Made by a program: the position numbers and the translations under genes. The notes below the pieces were generated by a model. It searched no databases. It saw only the letters and a program-made list of their open reading frames with translations, and was not told the DNA's origin. DNA of 23,072 nt, from contig CAYXMY010000042.1 of NCBI GenBank assembly GCA_964466155.1, forward strand, positions 1 through 23,072. The letters are read 5' to 3'. The DNA is from Caenibius sp964466155 (lineage in GTDB: Bacteria > Pseudomonadota > Alphaproteobacteria > Sphingomonadales > Sphingomonadaceae). The stretch's first letter is position 1. Each line of letters opens with the position of its first letter. This document shows positions 1-6,803 of the stretch, in pieces.

Positions 1-625
1 CGGTCAGGCAGTTCATCGAATTGGCGGTGAACATGCCCGAGCAGGAACCGCAGGTCGGACAGGCCGACCGTTCGATCGTCTGCACTTCCTCGTCGGTATA
101 ATGCTCGTCCGCCGCGGCGACCATCGCATCGACCAGGTCGAGCGCATGTTCCTTGCCGCGCAGCACGACTTTGCCCGCTTCCATCGGGCCGCCAGAGACG
201 AACACCACCGGAATGTTGATCCGCAGCGCCGCCATCAGCATGCCCGGCGTGATCTTGTCGCAGTTGGAAATGCACACCATCGCATCGGCGCAGTGCGCGT
301 TGACCATGTATTCCACACTGTCGGCGATCAGATCGCGCGACGGCAGGCTGTAAAGCATACCATCGTGCCCCATGGCGATGCCATCGTCCACCGCGATGGT
401 GTTGAATTCCTTGGCCACGCCGCCCGCCGCCTCAATCTCACGGGCGACCATCTGGCCCAGATCCTTGAGATGGACATGGCCGGGCACGAACTGGGTAAAG
501 CTGTTCACCACCGCGACGATGGGCTTGCCGAAGTCGCTGTCCTTCATCCCGGTCGCACGCCAGAGGCCGCGCGCGCCAGCCATGTTGCGGCCGTGGGTCG
601 AAGTGCGGGAACGATACGCGGGCAT
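1..625 (-). CDS. ilvD: Dihydroxy-acid dehydratase, N-terminal part (cut by window edge)
   Basis: Catalyses dehydration of 2,3-dihydroxy-3-methylbutanoate and its homologue to the 2-keto acids in valine, leucine and isoleucine synthesis; a cytoplasmic Fe-S enzyme. About 208 N-terminal residues are visible. They follow the E. coli IlvD pattern closely: PAYRSRTSTHGRNMAGAR at the start, GKPIVAVVNSFTQFVPGHVH, then AVDDGIAMGHDGMLYSLPSR, the cluster-type NCDK motif, and PTCGSCSGMFTANSMNCLT at the edge. I chose the ATG at 625 because a GGAG ribosome-binding site lies 7 bases upstream and the family normally begins M-P-x-Y-R-S. An in-frame ATG at 649 has no such site. It is the last gene of the minus-strand run that starts with etfQO, after a 114-base gap, so it may have its own promoter. 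The rest lies beyond base 1. Confidence 0.96.
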   Translation of the reverse strand, partial: MPAYRSRTSTHGRNMAGARGLWRATGMKDSDFGKPIVAVVNSFTQFVPGHVHLKDLGQMVAREIEAAGGVAKEFNTIAVDDGIAMGHDGMLYSLPSRDLIADSVEYMVNAHCADAMVCISNCDKITPGMLMAALRINIPVVFVSGGPMEAGKVVLRGKEHALDLVDAMVAAADEHYTDEEVQTIERSACPTCGSCSGMFTANSMNCLT

Positions 626-739
626 GGTCTTGACTCCAGTGGAATTCATAATATTCGCTATGCTTTCGCGCGCCTCTAACGCAGGCACCGCTCCAGCCGA
701 AGCAGAAAATCCCAAGATAGGGTACGGGCAGCCGCTTTC

Positions 740-1471
740 CTACCCTCCAATGGCAATCGCGATCCGATTGCACACCCGGTGGAGGCGCGCGGCCCATTCG
801 GCCTGCATCGCTTCCGTGGCGAGCAGATCTTGCCGGATTTCGATCCCGAAATAGGGGCGCCCGTCCGCTTCCGCATGGCGGTTCATCGTCGCGTTGAGCA
901 GGCGGCCGGAATAAGGCTCCTGATCGCCCACGGTCAGCCCTTCCTCCCGCAGCAAGGCGATGGCAAGGCGGGAGGCAGTGTCATCCTCGTTATACAGCAC
1001 GCCGCAATCCCATGGCCGCCGTTCCTCAGGCTTACTCGCCAGATGTGGGGTGAAACTGTGCAGCGAGAGGATCAGCAGCGGCGGCGCCTCGTCCAACTGG
1101 CGCGCCAGCGCTTCGTGATAAGGGCGGAAGAACCGCGCCAGCCGCGCCTCGTGCCCCGCGTGGTCCAATGCATTGCCCGGCACGGCGTGGCCATCGCTGG
1201 CAATCGGCACCACCCCCGGCGCATGTTCTTCCCGATTGAAATCGCAGACGAGGCGGCTGACATTGCCAAGGAACGCCGCAATGCCCGGCTGCTCCGCCAT
1301 CCGCCCTGCCACACCGGTCACGCCCAGATCGACGGCGATATGATTGTTCAGCAGCGCAGGATCGATACCCAGATCGATATCGGCAGGCACCCGGTCGGAT
1401 GCGTGATCGGCAACCACGAGAATCCCGCCGAAACGCGGTGTGCCGACAATCCGCCATGCTTCCTCGCTCAC
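740..1471 (-). CDS. N-formylglutamate amidohydrolase family protein
   Basis: A 243-residue protein of the N-formylglutamate amidohydrolase family (PF05013), zinc hydrolases that cleave N-formyl-L-glutamate to formate and glutamate, best known from histidine breakdown. The family pattern runs through the whole length: GGILVVADHASDRVPADID near the N-terminus, HIAVDLGVTGVAGRMAE, SRLVCDFNRE, LILSLHSFTP with a likely metal-binding histidine, and GIEIRQDLL near the C-terminus. The start is GTG at 1471. It overlaps the ispE stop as GTGA and has an AAAGGAAAG ribosome-binding site inside the end of ispE, so the two genes are probably translationally coupled. No hut gene is in the window, so the true substrate is uncertain; the family name is secure, the reaction is not. 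Confidence 0.88.
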   Translation of the reverse strand: MSEEAWRIVGTPRFGGILVVADHASDRVPADIDLGIDPALLNNHIAVDLGVTGVAGRMAEQPGIAAFLGNVSRLVCDFNREEHAPGVVPIASDGHAVPGNALDHAGHEARLARFFRPYHEALARQLDEAPPLLILSLHSFTPHLASKPEERRPWDCGVLYNEDDTASRLAIALLREEGLTVGDQEPYSGRLLNATMNRHAEADGRPYFGIEIRQDLLATEAMQAEWAARLHRVCNRIAIAIGG

Positions 1472-2292
1472 CGGAGCTTTCCTTTCATGGTCCACCAATC
1501 GGGGTGCGCGGCGCGGATCGCGGCATGGGCATCGTCCCGCTGACCTTCTTCCGCATAGAGCGCAAAGCAGCTTGCGCCCGAACCCGACATGCGCACCAGA
1601 AAGCCCGCGGTTTCGCGCAAGGCATCGAGCACTTCGCCAATCGTGAGACACAGGGCGATGGCGGGCGCTTCGAGATCGTTCCGCCCTTCCCGCGCGATCC
1701 GGCTGACCGGACCTTCGGGCAATGGCCCCCGATCCACCCCGTCCCATGCAGCGAAGACCGGCCCGGTGGGCATCGGCACCCGAGGATTGACCAGCAGCAC
1801 CGGAGTGCCTGCCAGATCGCTGGCGACGGTTTCCAGTTCCGTCCCCGTTCCACGCCCAATGCAGGTTGCGCTCAGCACGCATGCGGGCACGTCCGCGCCA
1901 AGCGATGCAGCGCGTGCCTGCCAATCGTCAGGCAGGCCGTGCGTCCGCTCAACAAGGCGAAAAATCGCCCCGGCATCGGCCGATCCGCCACCCAGCCCCG
2001 CCGCGACCGGGAGAGTCTTTTCCAGCGTGACCGCCAGCCCTTCCGCACGGGGCAGAACGCCGAGCGCCCGGGCAACGATATTGCCGATGCCGCCATCCAG
2101 TTCCGGCGCGAATTCGCCGCACACCCGTACTTCGTCGAGCGTGGTTTCGCGCGCGGTCAGCCGGTCGCCGCCATCCACGAAAGCGAACAGCGTTTCCAGT
2201 TCATGATAGCCATCCTCGCGCCGCCTGCGAACATGCAGCGCGAGGTTGATCTTGGCATAGGCGGTTTCGGTGAGAGCCAAGCAGGCCCTCAC
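1468..2292 (-). CDS. ispE: 4-diphosphocytidyl-2-C-methyl-D-erythritol kinase
   Basis: Phosphorylates 4-diphosphocytidyl-2-C-methylerythritol with ATP, the fourth step of the MEP route to isopentenyl diphosphate; cytoplasmic GHMP kinase. The 274-residue reading has the family landmarks in order: AYAKINLALHV with Lys14, the ATP-binding PVAAGLGGGSADAGA at 95-109, LGADVPAC with the likely catalytic Asp134, and C-terminal MSGSGASCFALY. Start is uncertain. GTG at 2292 overlaps the etfQO stop (GTGA) but has no clear ribosome-binding site. A TTG at 2280 has GAGGG six bases upstream and would remove four residues. Either way the gene is coupled to etfQO upstream and, through another GTGA overlap, to the amidohydrolase gene downstream. 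Confidence 0.95.
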   Translation of the reverse strand: MRACLALTETAYAKINLALHVRRRREDGYHELETLFAFVDGGDRLTARETTLDEVRVCGEFAPELDGGIGNIVARALGVLPRAEGLAVTLEKTLPVAAGLGGGSADAGAIFRLVERTHGLPDDWQARAASLGADVPACVLSATCIGRGTGTELETVASDLAGTPVLLVNPRVPMPTGPVFAAWDGVDRGPLPEGPVSRIAREGRNDLEAPAIALCLTIGEVLDALRETAGFLVRMSGSGASCFALYAEEGQRDDAHAAIRAAHPDWWTMKGKLR

Positions 2293-3935
2293 ATATTCGG
2301 GTAGTTCGGCCCGCCGCCGCCTTCCGGCGTGACCCAGTTGATGTTCTGGGTCGGGTCCTTGATGTCGCAGGTCTTGCAGTGGACGCAGTTCTGCGCGTTG
2401 ATCTGCAAGCGCGGCTCGCCTTCATCGATCCCGACGAATTCGTACACCCCCGCCGGGCAATAGCGGGCTTCCGGCCCGGCATAGACCGGCAGGTTGATCC
2501 GCGTCGGAACGGTCGGGTCCTTCAGTTGCAGGTGGCAGGGCTGATCTTCTTCATGGTTGGTGAAGGAGAACGAGACCGAAGTCAGGCGGTCGAAGGTGAT
2601 CTGCCCATCGGGCTTGGGATATTCGATCGGCTTATAGAGATCGGCACGGCGCAGCGCTTCGGCATCGGTATGATGCTTCATCGTGAACGGCAGCCCGATC
2701 TTCAGCGTGCGCATCCACATGTCCAGACCGGCGGCAATGGTGCCCATATCGCCGCCGAGCTTGGCGATCAGCGGCTGGGCATTCTTGACCAGTTGCAGCT
2801 CCTTGGCGATCCAGCTGTCGCGGACGGCGGCATCGTATTCGGGCAGTTCGTCGTTTCCACGGCCTGCGGCAATGGCGGCGGCGATGTTTTCAGCGGCGAG
2901 CATCCCGCTCTTCATCGCGGTATGGCTGCCCTTGATGCGCGGCACGTTGACGAAACCGGCCGAACAGCCAGCCAGGGCGCCACCGGGGAAATAGAGGCGC
3001 GGCACGGACTGCCAGCCACCTTCGTTGATCGCGCGTGCGCCGTAAGCCACGCGCTTCCCACCTTCGAGAATGGCGCGGATTTCCGGATGCTGTTTCCAGC
3101 GCTGGAACTCCTCGAACGGATATACGTAAGGATTGGCGTAATCGAGCGCGGTGACGAAACCGAGCGCGACCTGGTTGTTTGCCTGATGATAGAGGAAACC
3201 GCCGCCCCAACTGCTCGATTCCGACATCGGCCAGCCCTGCGTGTGCAGCACACGGCCCGGCACATGCTTGGCCGGATCGATATCCCACAGTTCCTTGACG
3301 CCGATACCGTAAACCTGCGGCTGGCAATCGGACTCGAGATCGAACCGCGCCTTGAGCTGCTTGGTCAGGTTCCCCCGCGCACCTTCGCAGAACAGAGTGT
3401 ACTTGGCATGCAGTTCCATGCCCGGCTGGTAATCGGGCTTGTGGCTGCCATCGCGGGCAACGCCCATATCCTGGGTCGCGACACCCATCACCGCACCGTT
3501 TTCATCGAACAGCACTTCGGCGGCGGGAAAGCCGGGGAAGATTTCGACGCCCAGCCCTTCGGCCTTTTCCGCCAGCCAGCGGCAGAGATTGCCGAGCGAG
3601 CCGGTGTAATTGCCATCGTTCGACATGAACGGAGGCATCATGATGTGCGGCATTGCGAACTTGCCGTTGCGCGTCAGCACCCAGTGCCAATTGTCCGTCA
3701 CCGGCACTTCCGCCATCGGGCAACCATCTTCGCGCCAATCGGGCAGCAATTCGTTCAGCGCCTTGGGATCGACCACTGCGCCCGACAAGATGTGCGCGCC
3801 GATTTCCGAACCCTTCTCCAGGATGCAGACCGACAATTCGTCGTTCAGTTGCTTCAGCCGGATCGCCGCAGCCAGACCCGCAGGCCCCCCGCCGACGATA
3901 ACGACGTCATATGCCATCGATTCCCGTTCACTCAT
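2289..3935 (-). CDS. Electron transfer flavoprotein-ubiquinone oxidoreductase
   Basis: Passes electrons from reduced ETF, loaded by acyl-CoA and related dehydrogenases, to membrane ubiquinone; carries FAD and a [4Fe-4S] cluster and sits on the inner membrane. The 548-residue protein matches the full family length. An FAD-binding VVIVGGGPAGLAAAIRL motif lies near residue 9-25, SEIGAHILSGAVVDP follows, and the C-terminal ferredoxin-like domain has cluster cysteines Cys493, Cys517, Cys520 and Cys523, ending in NINWVTPEGGGGPNYPNM as is typical. Start ATG at 3935 is preceded by AGGA and AGGT; a second in-frame ATG six codons later is less likely. It heads the run etfQO-ispE-amidohydrolase-ilvD and is divergent from the UDG-like gene. 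ETF subunits themselves are not in the window. Confidence 0.96.
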   Translation of the reverse strand: MSERESMAYDVVIVGGGPAGLAAAIRLKQLNDELSVCILEKGSEIGAHILSGAVVDPKALNELLPDWREDGCPMAEVPVTDNWHWVLTRNGKFAMPHIMMPPFMSNDGNYTGSLGNLCRWLAEKAEGLGVEIFPGFPAAEVLFDENGAVMGVATQDMGVARDGSHKPDYQPGMELHAKYTLFCEGARGNLTKQLKARFDLESDCQPQVYGIGVKELWDIDPAKHVPGRVLHTQGWPMSESSSWGGGFLYHQANNQVALGFVTALDYANPYVYPFEEFQRWKQHPEIRAILEGGKRVAYGARAINEGGWQSVPRLYFPGGALAGCSAGFVNVPRIKGSHTAMKSGMLAAENIAAAIAAGRGNDELPEYDAAVRDSWIAKELQLVKNAQPLIAKLGGDMGTIAAGLDMWMRTLKIGLPFTMKHHTDAEALRRADLYKPIEYPKPDGQITFDRLTSVSFSFTNHEEDQPCHLQLKDPTVPTRINLPVYAGPEARYCPAGVYEFVGIDEGEPRLQINAQNCVHCKTCDIKDPTQNINWVTPEGGGGPNYPNM

Positions 3936-3972
3936 GACCTGCTGTCCTGTTTCCCCGTTTGATCTTCCGGCC

Positions 3973-4021
3973 GTGCCTATCGGCACTTGTTGCCTCAATC
4001 CTGAAGTGCACCAGTATGCAC
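3973..4021. promoter_or_regulatory. Two short dyads in the etfQO/UDG-like divergent region
   Basis: The 140-base divergent gap holds two perfect 5-base inverted repeats: GTGCC-tatc-GGCAC at 3973-3986 and GTGCA-ccagta-TGCAC at 4006-4021. They share the GTGC core and lie about 50-85 bases before the etfQO start. They could be an operator pair or a small 5'-leader hairpin. I could not place a convincing -35/-10 pair here, so the regulatory reading is a guess. Confidence 0.3.
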
Positions 4022-4075
4022 ATTCTGTCCAATATCGCCTTGATTGCTGCGTAACGGCAGGTCAAGACCCGCTGA

Positions 4076-4831
4076 ATGAATGAACATGCAAATCGAACGC
4101 TTGCCGAAGATCTCGCCAGCGCCATCGACTGGTGGCACGAGGCGGGTGTCGATATGCATTTTACCGACGAAACCCAGCCCTGGATCACGGAAACATCGGC
4201 CGATCCAGTCGAACCGGACGGGCGCCGCGCGCCGCGTGCAAAACCGCCCGAACCGGCCGCTCCCGCTCCATCGCCGCTGCTTGCCGGCCGCGCGGATTGG
4301 CCAGAAAATCTCGCCGATTTTCCCGGCTGGTGGCTGAACCACCCCGCACTCGATCAGGGGGGCATTGCGCGAAGAGTCGGGCCGCGTGGCCCTGAAAATG
4401 CCAGATTGATGATTCTGGTTGCCGAACCCGAAGCCGACGATGGCGATATTCTGCTATCCGGACCATTGGGCCGGTTTCTCGACGCCATGCTGGGCGCCAT
4501 GGATATTACACCGGAAGCGGTTTACCGTGCATCCATCCTGCCCCGGAACACGCCACTGGCGGATTGGCACGCGCTGGCAGCCAGCGGCCTGGGCGAAGTT
4601 GCACTGCATCATATCGGGCTGGCTGCTCCGGAACGGCTCATGGTTTTCGGGCGCAACATTTTGCCGCTGTTAGGGCACGATCCAGCGCAAAACCCTGCCA
4701 GTTTACAGAATATAAACCATCAGGATAGAATGATACCGCTGCTGGCTGGATGGGATCTTGCCGCATTGCTTTCGCGAACGAAAGCGCGATCGGCACACTG
4801 GCAGCGCTGGCTTGATTGGACGGATAGATAA
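4076..4831 (+). CDS. Degenerate uracil-DNA glycosylase-like protein (family 4 relative)
   Basis: A 251-residue protein whose C-terminal half resembles the family 4/5 uracil-DNA glycosylase fold: a beta strand ARLMILVAEPEADD where active enzymes have GEAPG-x-x-E/D, then LSGPLGRFLDAMLGAMDI corresponding to the G-x-x-G-x-x-L-D-x-M-L helix, VYRASILP, and PERLMVFGRNILPLL. The HP-x-x-L-L-R motif near the end is replaced by AGWDLAALLSR. The whole protein has no cysteine, so it cannot hold the [4Fe-4S] cluster of family 4 enzymes. Residues 1-100 are a variable part, with DWWHEAGVDMHF and a Pro/Ala-rich linker. Start ATG at 4076 has no strong ribosome-binding site. The lytic transglycosylase gene starts 2 bases after its stop. 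Uracil removal is doubtful; a nucleic-acid-binding or structural role is possible. Confidence 0.72.
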   Translation: MNEHANRTLAEDLASAIDWWHEAGVDMHFTDETQPWITETSADPVEPDGRRAPRAKPPEPAAPAPSPLLAGRADWPENLADFPGWWLNHPALDQGGIARRVGPRGPENARLMILVAEPEADDGDILLSGPLGRFLDAMLGAMDITPEAVYRASILPRNTPLADWHALAASGLGEVALHHIGLAAPERLMVFGRNILPLLGHDPAQNPASLQNINHQDRMIPLLAGWDLAALLSRTKARSAHWQRWLDWTDR

Positions 4832-4833
4832 CT

Positions 4834-6630
4834 GTGAAGCGGTTGAAAGAATGGCTGGGCGCGGGCTGTGTTTCCGCAGCGCTTGTCGCAGGAACCGTGA
4901 TCGCTGCCCCGCAAGCGCAGGCCCGCAGCTCGGCGGAATATTTCAGCGCACGCGCCGCCACCAATCAGGTTCCCTCGGTCCTCAGCCGGGAAGAACGCGA
5001 TCTCTATCGCTCGATTTTCGATGCGATCAAAAGCGAACAATGGCCGCGCGCCCAATCGCTCATCGCGGAAGACAAGGGCGGCCCCCTGCGCCAGATCGCC
5101 ATGGCTCGCCTTTATCTTGCAGCCAATTCGCCCAAAGTCGAATTGACCCAGATTCAGGACTGGCTCAACGATCCGGTGGCGGACAATCTGCCGCAGGCGG
5201 AACAGATGGTCCGCCTTGGCCAGAGACGCGGCCTTACGTACCTGCCAGCTCTTCCGCAGGCGCAACCCTTCTATTATCAGGGCACCGATCCCAAGCGCAT
5301 GCGCCCGCGCCCGGTGAACGATGGCACGATGCCCGCCTCGATCTCAGCCGCCATTCTCGAACGGATCAAGAATGACGATCCCAACGGCGCGCGCGCGCTG
5401 TTGGAAGGGATCGACGCCTCGCTGAGTTCCAGCGCACGCGCCGAATGGCGCCAACGTGTGGCGTGGAGCTATTACATCGAAAACGACGATGCCGCCGCTC
5501 TCGCGATGGCGCAGCGCGTTTCCGAAGGCTCCGGCGACTGGGTCCCGGAAGGCGATTGGGTCGCCGGGCTTGCCGCGTGGCGGCTGGGCGATTGCGAAGG
5601 TGCGGGCCGCTCATTCGAAAAGGCCGCCCGCAATACCGCCAATCCAGAATTGAACGCCGCCGGATATTACTGGGCCAGCCGCGCCGCCGTTCGTTGCCGC
5701 ACGCCCGAACGCGCACCCGCGCTGCTGCGCAGTGCCGCCCGCGCGGACGATACGCTTTACGGCATGCTGGCGCTGGAGCAATTGGGCCAGAAAATCCCAG
5801 CCAAATATGCGCAGGCCGATTTCAGCACGAATGACTGGAAAGCGCTGCGCGACATTCCGAATGTCCGCATTGCCGCTGGCCTTGTCGAGATCGGTGAATA
5901 CGATCTTGCCGATGAAGTGCTGCGCTATCAGGCCCGCGTGGGCGATCCGCGCCAGTTCGATGCGCTTTCCCGCCTTGCCCGCGATTTCGGCATGCCCGCC
6001 ACGCAATTGTGGATGGCCTATAACGCCCCGCGCGGCGGCAATCCGGAACCGGCATCGCGTTTCCCCACGCCCAAATGGCAACCGGCCACCGGCTGGCGCG
6101 TCGATCCCGCGCTGGTCTATGCCCACGCGCTGCAGGAATCGAATTTCCGCACCACCGTGGTCAGCCCCGCCGGTGCGCGCGGATTGATGCAGATCATGCC
6201 GGGCACGGCCCAATATCATGCCGCTTCCATCAATATGCGCGGCACTTATAGCGAACTGGAAAAGCCCGAGATCAATCTCGCCTACGGTCAGCGCACGCTG
6301 GAAGCACTGCGCGACTCTTCTGGCACCGGCGGTCTCCTGCCGAAAGTCATGGCGGCCTATAACGCCGGTCTTGGCCCCATTACCCGCTGGAACACCGAAA
6401 TCCGCGATCAGGGCGATCCGCTGCTGTGGATGGAATCGATCCCTTATTGGGAAACGCGCGGCTATGTCGCCATCGTGACGCGCAACTATTGGATGTACGA
6501 ACGGCAGGCAGATGCAGAATCGGCCAGCCGTCTTGCGCTGGCCCAAACCCGCTGGCCGATGTTCCCGGACATCGGCAAGGGCGGCAGCACACGCTTTGCC
6601 GCGAACGATGCGGCTGATAGCGCCCGCTAA
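4834..6630 (+). CDS. Soluble lytic murein transglycosylase (SLT family, secreted)
   Basis: Cleaves the MurNAc-GlcNAc bond of peptidoglycan to give 1,6-anhydromuropeptides; acts in the periplasm. The 598-residue protein begins with a signal peptide: basic KRLKEW, then hydrophobic stretch, likely cut after APQAQA near residue 31. A long alpha-helical superhelix region (about 45-400, rich in paired helices like the Slt70 U-domain) precedes the catalytic domain at about 420-560. That domain shows ALQESNF with catalytic Glu435, the GLMQIMPGTAQ motif and AYNAG at 508-512. The start is GTG at 4834, only 2 bases after the UDG-like gene, so the pair is probably co-transcribed; the signal peptide begins right at this codon, which supports it. 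Length and order fit Slt70-type enzymes of alphaproteobacteria. Confidence 0.94.
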   Translation: MKRLKEWLGAGCVSAALVAGTVIAAPQAQARSSAEYFSARAATNQVPSVLSREERDLYRSIFDAIKSEQWPRAQSLIAEDKGGPLRQIAMARLYLAANSPKVELTQIQDWLNDPVADNLPQAEQMVRLGQRRGLTYLPALPQAQPFYYQGTDPKRMRPRPVNDGTMPASISAAILERIKNDDPNGARALLEGIDASLSSSARAEWRQRVAWSYYIENDDAAALAMAQRVSEGSGDWVPEGDWVAGLAAWRLGDCEGAGRSFEKAARNTANPELNAAGYYWASRAAVRCRTPERAPALLRSAARADDTLYGMLALEQLGQKIPAKYAQADFSTNDWKALRDIPNVRIAAGLVEIGEYDLADEVLRYQARVGDPRQFDALSRLARDFGMPATQLWMAYNAPRGGNPEPASRFPTPKWQPATGWRVDPALVYAHALQESNFRTTVVSPAGARGLMQIMPGTAQYHAASINMRGTYSELEKPEINLAYGQRTLEALRDSSGTGGLLPKVMAAYNAGLGPITRWNTEIRDQGDPLLWMESIPYWETRGYVAIVTRNYWMYERQADAESASRLALAQTRWPMFPDIGKGGSTRFAANDAADSAR

Positions 6631-6766
6631 TCCAGCGGGGCCTTGTTCTTTCACCATTAGCGAACGCACGCGGGCTAATACGCTCTCGGCATCTTACCCC
6701 GCGGCTAGCTGCTGCGCGGTAGCTTTCCATGCCTAGCCAGCTTGTTCCGCCTTCCACATCCGGCAG

Positions 6767-6795
6767 GTGACTTTCACAGAAATGTTCTTTATATG
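6767..6795 (+). promoter_or_regulatory. Candidate sigma-70 promoter of the radical SAM gene
   Basis: GTGACT at 6767-6772 and TATATG at 6790-6795 are separated by exactly 17 bases and each match four of six bases of the consensus -35 and -10. Transcription from it would start near 6802-6804, at or beside the ATG at 6804. No Shine-Dalgarno sequence precedes that ATG, so the message may be leaderless. The -10 element lies inside the LexA box. Confidence 0.45.
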
Positions 6796-6798
6796 TTC
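6784..6798 (+). promoter_or_regulatory. LexA (SOS) box, GTTC-N7-GTTC
   Basis: GTTC at 6784-6787 and GTTC at 6795-6798 are separated by the 7-base AT spacer TTTATAT. This direct repeat is the established LexA operator of alphaproteobacteria, unlike the CTGT-N8-ACAG palindrome of E. coli. It ends 5 bases before the ATG of the radical SAM gene and covers the likely -10 element, so bound LexA would block transcription directly. Confidence 0.8.
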
Positions 6799-6803
6799 CA
6801 ATC

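Noticed and set aside
2379..3962. Long open frame opposite etfQO
   Set aside because: It mirrors the whole etfQO gene and has no domain or ribosome-binding site; codon-bias shadow.
5611..6669. Open frame opposite the lytic transglycosylase gene
   Set aside because: Low-complexity, Arg/Ala/Gly-rich product without a recognisable family; the plus-strand gene has a full catalytic domain.
6690..6720. Possible terminator after the lytic transglycosylase (CCGCG/CGCGG)
   Set aside because: Only a 5-base stem around an 10-11-base loop, without a T-tract.
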